Source: Wallemia ichthyophaga EXF-994 (Eukaryota > Basidiomycota > Wallemiomycetes > Wallemiales > Wallemiaceae). From it: 64,000 nt of DNA. Under the pieces are notes generated by a model, which was not told the origin of the DNA, searched no databases, and saw only the letters and a program-made list of their open reading frames with translations. Within the stretch, counting starts at the first letter, position 1. Each line of letters opens with the position of its first letter. Position numbers and translations under genes: made by a program. Shown piece by piece: positions 10,116 through 20,600 of the stretch. Location of the stretch: positions 248,001-312,000 of the forward strand of contig NW_008806280.1 of assembly GCF_000400465.1 (NCBI RefSeq), given 5' to 3'.

Positions 10116-13100
10116 ATGGCTCATGCACTGGATGAGTTTTCGTATAAGCAATTCATACCTGAGTACGAAATTGGGAATTTAAAGCTCAAAGTGAACCACA
10201 AGTCCAATAGACCGCTTATTCCGATGGTACGTGCGTTTCTCCTGTCCTCCGCTGCTTACCGGTGTGCAGATGTCTAAACTCCGGAGATCTTCTGCGAAAT
10301 CGGGAGCAATGGGAGTGGGATGGAAGCAGATATCTCTAAAGCTCGATTCCATTGGTGGTCTATTTATTCTCGCTGAGGTGAGTGTCAATAGCTCATGGTT
10401 GAGCCTTTAAACTTAAATTCAAAAGGAGGGAACTCCGATTCACTATATTGGCCTTAGTAGCCTGAAAATGACTGATATACGACCTGTCGATTATTCCGTA
10501 TTCACAGTTCCCAACTTAATCGTCATACACACTCATTCTCTCTCTCCAACGCTCCTGATTGGGCAGAATTCTTCCAATCACTCTAACTCTAGCAACTCTA
10601 CATTCGGCCTTCTCAATAACCTCAGGCCCATATCGCCCAAATCCACTCAGCGATCGAGCCCCTCTCCAAACCATCCTCCAAGCCCAAATCCAGACGATCC
10701 ACTTTTTATCGCCTTCCCCACTCGACGGCATATGATAGCTTGGTTGACTCTATTGCGATCATGCACCAAAGCTGACGTTTATCATGCCGGTAAAGACCCT
10801 CACAAAGGTTACTTTCGAATGTCAAGACAAATGTCTCTCTCAATTGTGGAGCTGCGATCCCCGCAGAAAGATGTTCAATCTAACCTTAATGATTATGTCG
10901 AGGACAGCCCGAGTGTTAATGGTAACTCATCCAAAATTAACTCTCTCAATTCGCTGTCTTCATCAAGCTCAGCTGGGCTTACTCCGCCATTACAGCGAAG
11001 AACATCTACCCAATTCACTGAACCTTACAACGATACCTACGAGTGGCACTGTGAGATTTGGGATCCCACAGGACTAGCTTTTAGATCCTCTGCCAAGGTC
11101 GCTTACCATCCATTTTGGAAAGAAGATTGTCTTCTGGTTGATCTACCGAATCTCAACTCTATAACGGTCAAGATATTCAGATCAGTTTCATCATATGCTT
11201 TATCAAAAGGACATTTCACATTGTTTGGTACAGTATTCATACCTCTAAAGGCATATCCAAGATTATCAGAGGTAGACAAATGGTTCAACGTGATTGGCAT
11301 AAACGAAAACACTCTCGAAACTTCTGTCAGGGGAGAATTGAGACTGAAATTGAGGGTTGATGAGGATGTAATCCTGCCCAAAAGCCGTTATGATGAATTG
11401 TTTAGCGTGAGTATAGGTGATTTGTGATTAGTATTATCTCACACCGTCAATTTAGATTATGCAAGGTCAACATAGAGTGAGAGTCATACATGACATCTCT
11501 TCAATATACCCATCTTTGGTGAGTGTATGTGTATATCAATCATCTAGACCAACTGAAACCTTTGCTAGGAACAACTTTCTGATACACTAATCAAAATATA
11601 CTCAATAGATTGCAATTTAATGGTATCTGTAATGAATGATCTTGCTTACAAAGAAATATGGTCATCAAGAGCTGGTAGGTCTGACTCAAAATTCTAATCC
11701 TGGCTAACAACTAGTAGATGAGAATACAATATTTCGGCCAAATACAATATTAACTAAATTAATGGATCGCTATATGAACTTCATGAGTAGACTGACTGGA
11801 TGGTTGGAGGATAGTCTGGGACACCCTATCCGCGAAATGATAGACAAGAAGGTAGAATGTGAATTAGATACAGATAGAAAAGGTGGACCAGCAGACAAAG
11901 ATGAATTGCTTCACTGGGCTGATGTAATTCTCAATAGCATCATAGAATCAAGAGTTGGATGTCCAATTGAGCTTCGAAAGATATTTCATAACATAAGGAA
12001 ACAATGTCATGCAAGATGGAACAAGGCTCAATTAGTAAACTCATTTATCTTTTTAAGACTTTTCGTACCTGCGATTATCAACCCAAATTTATTTGGTTTG
12101 ACCAATGTGTCACCATCACCTGGAGTTTCGCGTACATTAACACTGATTGCGAAAATAATTCAAGCTCTTGCTAATAATAAAGAGGAGATGGGAGATAAGG
12201 AGCACTTTATGGGAGTCGTTTCACCATTTTTACAAGATCATAATAGGAGGTTTGCATTTATTGATTACGTTGCATATGTTGGTAATGAGGATTCAGCTGC
12301 TTCTTACAAGACGAGTGAAGAAATATCAATAAACGAGTTGGCGACTTCTGTTGAGAAAACATCGGATAGGAGATTCAATGATTGCAGTCATGATATATAT
12401 AGGCAGTCTCTACCAAGTTCATACACAGGGATTGATAACTCGAGAGAGTTGGCGTCGTTCACCAACGATCTCAACAAGATATATAACAAAGTGCAGCTAA
12501 ATGAATTGCAAAATAGGGATCATTATTTTAGGAGAAAGTCATTAAATTACGCCACGCTTGAATTGTTTGAAGCAAGTATGGATATACAAGAAGATGCCAG
12601 ACAGATGTGGGAGTCTCGGCAAAGACATAGGAGAAAGGCCAATTCGGCATATGAGTCGTCGAAACCCAACAGAAGCGAATGGTTAAGTGATCAGCAAGAC
12701 TTACGCAGTAGTAGAAAAGTAAGCGTGTCCAGTTCTAGCGCTAGCTTAGAACCGCAAATGAAGCAATCATCGTCGCAGCGCCGTAGAGGATTTACAATCA
12801 CAGGATTGAGTAATGGCAGCAATAATTGGATTCATGATAGTAAACGTAAGAATATTGGCAGTGATAATAAGACAAGTAACAGCAAAAGTAGCGCGACTAA
12901 TAAGAACAATAGTACGGGTAATAATAATACAAGTAATAGTAACACAAGTAATAATAAGAGCAATGGCGCTCATGCTAAGAACAAAGTTGGTAATCGTAAT
13001 CAAAACAGGGACAAGAAGGATTACGTCAATAATGATCCATCGAGATATATGGACCTAGGTAGGGGATTTAATGACTATCAATTCATGCAATACGACAAGG

Positions 13101-13483
13101 AGAAGAGGGAGAAGAAGGGGAAAAAGGAGATGGAGGTGGAGAAGAAGGAGATGGCAAAGAAGGAAGAAAAGGCAAGCCCGCCTAATACACCGGAGTCGAT
13201 GAAGAATTTGAAAATAACACTGGAGAAGTACAGACTTACCCAGGAGGCGGTGGATGATGCACCGTTACCGAAATATCCGTTACCTGTGAGTGACAGTGTG
13301 AGTAGCAATGTGAGCAGCAACGTAAACAGTCACAGCTACGATAACAACGATCGTTCAAAGTCAAGGGCGAGTGTTCGAAACTCAGCGACAAAAGGAGAAG
13401 AGGAGCACAGCAAGGATGACATAAACATTGACAATAAAAAGAAGACAGTCTTCTTCAAATGGACCAAAGGAATAATTGATTAG
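10116..13483 (+). CDS. Ras GTPase-activating protein with PH-like, C2 and RasGAP domains
   Basis: Six exons (10116-10226, 10270-10377, 10426-11406, 11456-11518, 11569-11674, 11715-13483) give 1045 residues. A split PH-like domain spans exons 1-3 (WKQISLKLD to RHMIAWLTLLR). A C2-like domain follows (WHCEIWDPTGLAFRSSAKV to the Asp-rich strand ending in exon 3). The RasGAP domain starts with IFRPNTILTKLMDRYM, containing the arginine-finger motif (about residue 463), and continues to FIFLRLFVPAIINPNLFG. The C-terminal third is low complexity: Asn/Ser-rich (about 12,840-13,000) and Lys/Glu-rich (about 13,090-13,180). The architecture resembles Bud2 or RASA-type GAPs that switch off Ras/Rap-like GTPases at the plasma membrane; which GTPase is targeted cannot be told from sequence. 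Confidence 0.83.
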
Positions 13484-13640
13484 GTATAGAGGATATTGAA
13501 CACTTTTTAATCAGCACAGCTTAATAATAAATTTAAGAATGAAAGTATATTTTGTATTATATTAATGTTCTACGCATTTAATTCTTCTCTAGTTGGAATG
13601 CCTGTGGGTGATGATAAGTGATGAGATGTGAGCAGTTTCA

Positions 13641-14144
13641 TTAGTAAGTAGACACACCAAGTTCTTCTCTGAGTGGCTTGAGAGCATCAAGGTATTGCTC
13701 ATATTGGCCTTGATTTTCGACCTTCTCCTTTATGCCTTCCTGTATAGTAAAGAATCAGCCAATCAGGTTGTCGGAAAAGAGAAAATGAAAAAACGGACAA
13801 AGATTCTGACAGCAGTGCTAAAGTCGTTAACACGTCTAGAAGCTCTGATTGCAGATTCGCATATTTCAGGAGCAGGTACTAAATCGTAAGCGAAACAGTT
13901 GTTCAATCCTCTTTGCAATTCGAAAAGGTCTTCAACTTGATCGAAGAATGCGGTGTATCTCTTTGTGAAGTCTTCAAAGCTTTCCTCTTCATGTCCAGCG
14001 CTATATTGACGAACTAGGTGTAGAGTCAGCGCTTTGTGGTAAGTGTGCACACGAATAAACACCTTGGGTGATTGGAATTGAAGGCGTTAAGCTAACTCTC
14101 GATAAAGCTCTCGCATTTACTGCTGTTCTAAGTACACCGAACAT
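13641..14144 (-). CDS. COX6: Cytochrome c oxidase subunit VI (COX5A family)
   Basis: Three exons (14144-14063, 14013-13799, 13739-13641) give 131 residues. The first exon encodes an Arg/Ser/Ala-rich, acid-free mitochondrial presequence ending near VRQYSAG. The mature domain has FTKRYTAFFDQVEDLFELQRGLNNCFAYDLVPAP and SAIRASRRVNDFSTAVRIF, the COX5A/Cox6 core of TPR-like helices on the matrix side of complex IV. The last exon ends LKPLREELGVSTY. The second intron has an atypical 5' site, GTCCGT. Length matches family members. The gene is divergent from the Alba gene (80 bp between ATGs) and converges on the RasGAP gene. Confidence 0.93.
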
Positions 14145-14224
14145 TTTTTTAAACAGTTGGTTGGATACAAGAGAGAGAGGTGGGCGTCTTTCGAACGATT
14201 GAGCGATTGAGTGGTTAGATTAGT

Positions 14225-14685
14225 ATGATTGAATGCGTTGTAACTAAAGCTGGTAAAATGAGTAACTACATTCAAGTCATTTTGGGTGGTTTGGAGGTGT
14301 GTTCGTTGGTGTATATTCACACTGACTCACACCCGTACAAAGAAGAAGGAAGTTGTAAAAGTAACAGCTTTGAAAGAAGGTGTAAACCTCGATACATCTA
14401 GTGCACTCGCAGCGAAAGTCATCAGCGTGGTCGAAGTCGCCAAGAGGCAGTCATCGGACGTTTATCAGTATACACGCCTAGTTGAGCATCAAGAGGTTAG
14501 GTTGAACTTGTCAGCAAGTGATATTATAAATGGGAAGAGGTTGGTTGGTTGATTTGGTGTACTTGTACCACTTCTAACCTCAATACAGCCAGACATCGAT
14601 ACCACCACCGACAATTGAAGTCATTCTAAGCAAGCAAGCGTTAGATATCGATAGTGATTATGTGTTAGTGGCTTACTTAGCGTGA
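14225..14685 (+). CDS. Alba-domain nucleic-acid-binding protein
   Basis: Exons 14225-14296, 14343-14495 and 14593-14685 give about 105 residues. The start MIECVVTKAGKMSNYIQVIL contains the Alba signature (basic strand, GKM-NYI). The middle reads VVKVTALKEGVNLDTSSALAAKVISVVEVAKRQ, like the Alba helix and strand. After a 97-nt intron it continues IPPPTIEVILSKQALDI, the typical eukaryotic Alba end. Alba proteins in eukaryotes are RNase P/MRP subunits (Rpp25/Pop6, Rpp20) or mRNA-binding proteins; the specific role is undecided. The 3' end is uncertain: a further 51-nt intron (14662-14712) would extend the protein into sequence antisense to TRM61. Confidence 0.72.
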
Positions 14686-14731
14686 AACACTTGACATTAA
14701 CACCACACACAGACTTCAAAAAGACTAAGAT

Positions 14732-15882
14732 CTATAACAGCAAGTTATTTACAGCTTTCTCATCATTCAAGTTTTCATCAAAATCGTAAGGTAGAAGCGA
14801 TGCAACTGTTGTCGTGTCAGCATGTTTAGCAGATATCACTTAACACAACACTTACAAGTCAAGTACGACGTGTGACCTCTTGTATCCATGAAAGGACGAC
14901 TGAGCAGTGTGCTTCTGTCATCGATATTACTACTGGTTTCGTCTAGTTTGCGTTTGCTCGTTTGTTCGCTTTCAACACTGATATTGACGGGCTGGTTGAG
15001 AGATTCATCGCCAGCCTCACCGCCAGCCTCATTAAGTTTCAATTCAAGCTTTTTCTGGGCTGCAGCAATCTGTTGCTGCCTTCTAAACTCCTTTTTCTTT
15101 AGTATGGCTTTCAACTTATTCGTGACGTCGTTTATATTTGGAAGATGAGTGTAAGAGGTGTCGTAATTTCTAGAGAGAACTTCAAACATGGTAACGTTGG
15201 TAAAGCCATTCGAGTTGAGAGTGGTTGTAGTTTTAAGTACCTGTTCAATACACGGACTGAAGCAGCAAATTCTGCTAATTTTGTCATTACGGAGGGATTT
15301 CTTTGCATGCGGGATAGCTAGCCAAGGCATGGGTAGGTCTAGAAAGATGGAGTCTATAGAGTTGTTAAGGTGTGAAGGGAAGCCGTCTTTGCAGCTATCT
15401 CTGTGATAGACGTTGATGATATCAGATAAACCGTGTTGATTGAACTCTGATTGAGCCTTCTGGCATCTAGATTGATGATATTCGAAGGAGTGGAGCTGGC
15501 CACGGGTACCAATAGATCTAGCAACTGAATGACTGAAACTACCTGAACCAGTACCTGATTCGATGACTTTTGAACCCGGTTTAATGTTTAAAGTGAGAAG
15601 AATGAAGCTAATATCCGTGTTGTATAGGATCTGAGTTCTATGAGGGAGAGCTAGAGTCCATAACTCCGGAGAAGGCTTGAGTAAGTGAATAAAGCCTCTG
15701 TTGTTATTTGAACTAAGTTTATCACCAAAGCATCTACCAATGATATCTTTATGCTTAAAATTACCAAATTTATTTTGAAATATTTTATCCTCCTCAACTC
15801 GAATAAGTGATAATTGATCTCTAGTTAACCAAATGATAACCAAATCATTCTCTTTAATTACCGATTCCTTATTATTTATCAT
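14732..15882 (-). CDS. TRM61: tRNA (adenine58-N1)-methyltransferase catalytic subunit
   Basis: Exons 15882-14856 and 14805-14732 give 366 residues. An N-terminal beta domain (GDKLSSNNNRGFIHLLKPSP, LPHRTQILYNTDISFI) precedes the SAM-binding Rossmann fold with VIESGTGSGSFSH and the acidic strand HSFEYHQSR. The active-site region reads DSIFLDLPMPWLAI. The conserved end RGHTSYLTF spans the intron; splicing to exon 2 gives TFASLLPYDFDE, as in the family, whereas the unspliced reading ends in a Cys-rich CKCCVK. With Trm6 it makes m1A58 in the T-loop of tRNAs, essential for initiator tRNA stability in yeast. Its stop is 46 bp from the proposed Alba stop (convergent). Confidence 0.92.
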
Positions 15883-16290
15883 TGAATTGCTCTGGTGTTA
15901 ATGTTTTTTGTGTAAATGCGTGCAATTTGCTTATCTCCTCTTTAAGTATATCGTTGACTGGTGAGGGGTTATTAGTTTGGTGATCTAGATAAAATTTTCC
16001 GAACCAACCCAATCGATGTCTCTTTAGAGTTATTAGACCATTAAATATTTTACTAACGATTACGACTTCAAAGCTCTGTCCACAACCACCGCTAACATCT
16101 TTAACGGACTATGTGATTTGACTTAGACTGCTCATCCAATCAAATCACTCCAAATACCCACAACATGCTCAACCTCTGGTACTTTGATTTCTATTTGCTG
16201 TTTAAATTTTTCCTGATCCATTTCCAATTCCAGTGGCTATTCAAGCGAGCTGTTGCGTTCGAATATTAGAATTATAAATTACAAATTAAA
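15883..16290. promoter_or_regulatory. 408-bp divergent intergenic region TRM61/QCR2 with CCAAT boxes
   Basis: This is one of the few sizeable intergenic stretches. CCAAT pentamers on the + strand lie at 16009-16013, 16136-16140 and 16224-16228. CCAAT is the binding site of the HAP2/3/4/5 (NF-Y) complex, which activates respiratory genes in fungi, fitting QCR2 downstream. A 34-codon upstream reading frame occupies 16165-16269. No convincing TATA box was identified. Confidence 0.45.
16165..16269 (+). CDS. 34-codon upstream reading frame in the QCR2 leader
   Basis: ATG at 16165 and TAG at 16267-16269, ending 21 nt before the QCR2 ATG. The predicted peptide is strikingly aromatic and amphipathic (nine Phe, two Trp, three Tyr) with a basic segment near its end. 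I recognise no family. It could be a translation-regulating uORF, a micropeptide or chance. Its existence in the mRNA depends on the unknown transcription start. Confidence 0.25.
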   Translation: MLNLWYFDFYLLFKFFLIHFQFQWLFKRAVAFEY

Positions 16291-17608
16291 ATGCAAAGGT
16301 CTTTAGTACTCAACTCTACCAACAACTTCAAAACAGCGTTCAAGCCCTCCCTCGCTAGCTCCATTAACCTCGTTTTTAACGCTGGAACAAGATTCGAAGA
16401 CACTCAAGGTGTGGCTAACGTTTTAAAGAACTTTGCTTTTAGGGTGAGTTGATTGGTTTATACTAAGGTACACCCTCTAATCCCCCAAAGGACACACAAA
16501 ACCGCTCCAGCCTACGTCAAGTTAGAGAAGCTGAAGCTGCTGGTGGTGTTCTCTACTCTTCCCTTACAAGAGACAATCTCACTCTCTCTGCTGACTTCAT
16601 CCCCGGCCATGAAGACCTTTTCCTCTCTCTTCTCGCTGATGTCGTTAAGTCGACCAAGTTCGCCCCTCATGAATACAAAGAGGTCGTTAAGCCTGCTATC
16701 GATTCTGAAGTAAACGCTGCTCAGCGTAATCCTCTCATTCAAGCCATCGACGCTGCTCACACTATCGCCTTCAGAAGAGGTTTGGGTAACTCTCTCTTCT
16801 CCGCATCCGAGCAACCCGTAGACCTCCAAGACGTCAAAAAGTTCGCCAGTAAAGTCTACTCTGCCGACAACGTCGCCTTTTTAACTACCGGGCAATCTGA
16901 CTTTTCATCCAACTTATCATCCTACTTCAACGACTTAACCGCAACTGGTCAAGTTAGCTCACAACCATCCAAATACTTTGGTGGTGAACAGCGCTATAGC
17001 CTCTCGCACGATGGTCACTCCCACCCATCTGCATTCATCGCCTGGGGCTCAACCTCTCCATCACCTGCTCACAACGTTTTAGCTGAATTGTTGGGTGGTC
17101 AATCTAACATCAAATGGTCGAGAGGTCTTTCACCTTTGTCTGCAATCGAAGAGGGCAATGTTAACGCTCTCAACTTTGATTACTCTGATGCTAACCTCTT
17201 TGGTTTCACTGTCGAATCATCAACCGACCTCAACGTCAAGACTGCTTCACAGAAAGCTGTTGCAGCTCTCAAGGCAGTTGCTCAAAATGGTGTCGAATCC
17301 GCTCAGTTACAACCTGCTATCGCTAAATCTAAATTCAACTACACCCTCTACGCTGACTCAGCTCAAGGATGGAAGCAACTTAACGGCGAAGGTCTCATCA
17401 ACAACAACCTCAAATCACTCGATCAAGTTCTCGGTGAATTCGATGGCGTATCTACTACATCCATTCAACAAGTCAGTCCAGCTTATAAAGTTCCTGACTG
17501 CTTTTCTAATTTTTCCTTTAGGCAGCTGCTCATCTTCTCGACAACAAGGTCACTCTTGTCACTGTCGGTGGTAGAGACGCTCCATACGCCGATGAATTGC
17601 ATCTCTAA
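16291..17608 (+). CDS. QCR2: Ubiquinol-cytochrome c reductase core protein 2
   Basis: Exons 16291-16443, 16491-17471 and 17522-17608 give 406 residues. The start MQRSLVLNS is a short mitochondrial presequence. INLVFNAGTRFEDTQGVANVLKNFAFR is the M16-peptidase-like N-terminus, but the HXXEH zinc motif is absent, as expected for core protein 2 rather than an active processing peptidase. Further family segments are REAEAAGGVLYSSLTRDNL and HPSAFIAWGSTSPSPAHNVL. Core 2 is a matrix-side structural subunit of complex III. The C-terminus ends TVGGRDAPYADELHL after the last intron. The promoter carries CCAAT elements. Confidence 0.9.
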
Positions 17609-17671
17609 AATTCATGCTATAATTCATGTAAATACACCCTATAAAAATATTTCAATTATTTTAAATACCAA

Positions 17672-20600
17672 CTACTCGTCAAAGAAGTCATCCTCGATTG
17701 TCCTTTCCAATAACTCCCAATCGATATCTTGTTTGTCAAGAACATTATTATACGTCACACTACTCAACGCCCGGTAAAATGGTGATAAATCTCCCATCTG
17801 ACTTATCTTTCTTACGTTGGTCAGTAATGGTTGTCTTTTTTCACTATTGATTTGTAGCTTGAATGATTTTTCAGACGCTCCCATTAATCCTTCTTGTCCA
17901 AACAATCCCGACAACTTATCAATAATACCGTATTGTTTACCATCGCAGCTGGCATCCACAGTATCTGTAATGAATAGTGACTGATATGCTTGGAAATCTT
18001 CATTTTGCAGTAGCAACAGGGTATCCAATAGCTTGCAAGCGCTTAAGAGTAATGGAAGTAGATCTAGATGTTCAGCAGAAGGCGATGTAGTAAATATGTC
18101 AAATAACCTTAGCAATTCTGTATTTACTATTGGCCAAAATGTTGTTAAGTCGTCGCTTTTAAATCGCACTAGCAACACTCTGAGACAGAGATAGATTTCA
18201 GATTGTGATACTGGTGTAATTGCATTGTTGCGCACTACCTCCACCAGCTTTTCTTTCACTAGTGGTAATTGCGATGTGTAACTTTCCGGATTACCTGCGA
18301 ATATTGCGTAGCTAAGTCTGCGCAAGTTGAGAGCTCTTGACAAAGATTCGTATTCCCTATTAGCAAATATATTTGTAGACGGTGCACTAGACACTTTGCT
18401 GACGAGATCTTTAAACTTATCTTTCTCAGCCGACATGAGCGCGTTGACGAGGTACTTCCATTGATGAGTTTTGGAAGCGTTGAAAAACCTGTTGTCATAG
18501 AAGACATCACTAACCAGTCCCTTCCAAGATTTTGAGCAGTGCGGTAAGCGTGTTAAACCCACCAGCACATCCACACTTGCGCTGTGTGGTTGAATCCCAT
18601 TCGTGCCTTTTGAAGTTGATTTCAGTGCAGGAGCGACCACGCAATATGAAATATTCGCAGCAATGCTTTGTAATTTTTCCGTTGAGGATATTAAATTAGG
18701 TAGGTCCACCAATAGCTCATTCGCCATGTACAGATAGATCTTTGAACTGTCACCGTCTAATTTCTCAGCAAGTGAATTGACAGACACGCTATCGCGATCA
18801 GAGTCTTCATTAGTACCGGTAACATTCGCTACATCCAACCCAGCCAACGCTTTCTTGAGCGCCCATGGACCTGTGTCTGAGCCACCGGTGCTGATGAGGA
18901 TGGAGGAATCAATAAATCGATGCAAGATATCCTGCAACAAATGTCAATAGAGTGCTCTAGTTGAAGCGCTGAGCACTTACCTGGTAATCCATCTTGACTT
19001 TCTTTTCGACGATCTCCGTCGTCTCACCATTGAAAATGCGAAGACCGACTATATGAATGCATCTATCTAGCGTTATTGTAGAGTCCATGAAAAAAAACTA
19101 AACTCACCTTAACGTTGGATAAACGCATAGTTTTCGCTGTGCACTAGTCGTAGATACTATCACATCACGCGCAAATGGCTGTAGAGCAACCCAAGATTGC
19201 AAAGCATCCTTAACACTAAGCTCACCAAGATACACCTCCAAGCTCTCAAACAACATTGACGAGCTAATTGCATCACTTTGCCACAACGAGCGTGGCTTTT
19301 CATCCCCAGCAAAACTTCTCATTCCTATGTTCTTGCATATATAATGAACGAGTATTCGAGAGGGGTCTGAAAATAGCTTGAATATTTTTAGCAAAGTCAC
19401 TTTGTTCAATGTTTCTTGATAATACTCCATAGCAAGGTCCAGCATCTCATAAGGTCTTTTTTCAAACAAATTGTGGATGTACCCTTCACATTGCGTAGTC
19501 AGATAGTCGAAAGTTCCACTTTGTTTATTTTTAAGTGTAAAGTATAAACTCGTGAGAAGCTTGAACGATACTCCCATCAACGACATTGTCTGCTCGACGA
19601 TATTAGGACTACCGTGAATCATCGAAGTGTGTAGATCATCTAGATTGATGACCAAGATGGCATTCAACGATGACAACACTGAAGACAAGTTTTTGTGGTC
19701 GCTGAAGGATACGCTCAGGTTGTTCGTGTGTAACATGTCGCTTAATTTGCTATAGATGATGTTTCCCATATCGAGTTTGTGATCACGAATCAACATTGAG
19801 TACTTATCTAAGATCATACTTGTAAAGTTGATCCAGTATTTTAAAAGTGACTGACAGCCTGCATTTGATATAGCGTTGCGGAGCAGTTTGACTACAGTTT
19901 GACCTAACTCGTTACTGCTGTGTACGTTGTTCAAATCGCAATGCTGCAGTGCACATGTAACAAGCTTGATGGCTCTTGGCTGGACATCGAGATTGACTAG
20001 TTGAACATGATAATTTAGATAGTTGCTAATGACGAAAGCCGCCGTAGTAAATACATCTGAATCTTTCCGACTATAGATGAACATTTCCTCTAGCAACTCC
20101 ATAGTAGCCATCTGTAAATACTCATTACCTGGTTGTATAGAAGAAGCGATACCTTGGTTCGGTTCAGATTGCAATATCCTGACAGCTCGTAAGCAACTAT
20201 TATTACTCCTCACAAAAATCTCACCTGAGACTCAGTTGTAATAAGGATAGTTCACTCTCACTCTCATCCAAGCGACCAAGTTGCTCCCAAAAGGATTGTC
20301 CAATGTGTTTACTGAGCTTGGTAAGCTGTTGCAGACTGTAAATAGCAATCTCCTGGTCCCAATTAAGGAAATACTCGTAGGCACTCGTGTTGAACAGATA
20401 TTGCCTTTCCACGGTTCTTGAAGCTTGTGTGACTTTTGAAATTTTCGCAATTAGTGATCTAGTCACCATACCAGAGTTATCGAAATACTTCTTCAACCAA
20501 AGTGCATTTGTTTGACTATCTTCTGCAGCTGTAGTATCACTCGAGTTGACAGTAAAGAATCTCGATACCGGTATTGTGAGATCGAAGTGTGTTGGACTAA

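Noticed and set aside
10081..10116. Upstream ATG (10081) as the RasGAP start
   Set aside because: It is in another frame that stops before the PH-like region; ATG 10116 connects through splicing to conserved sequence.
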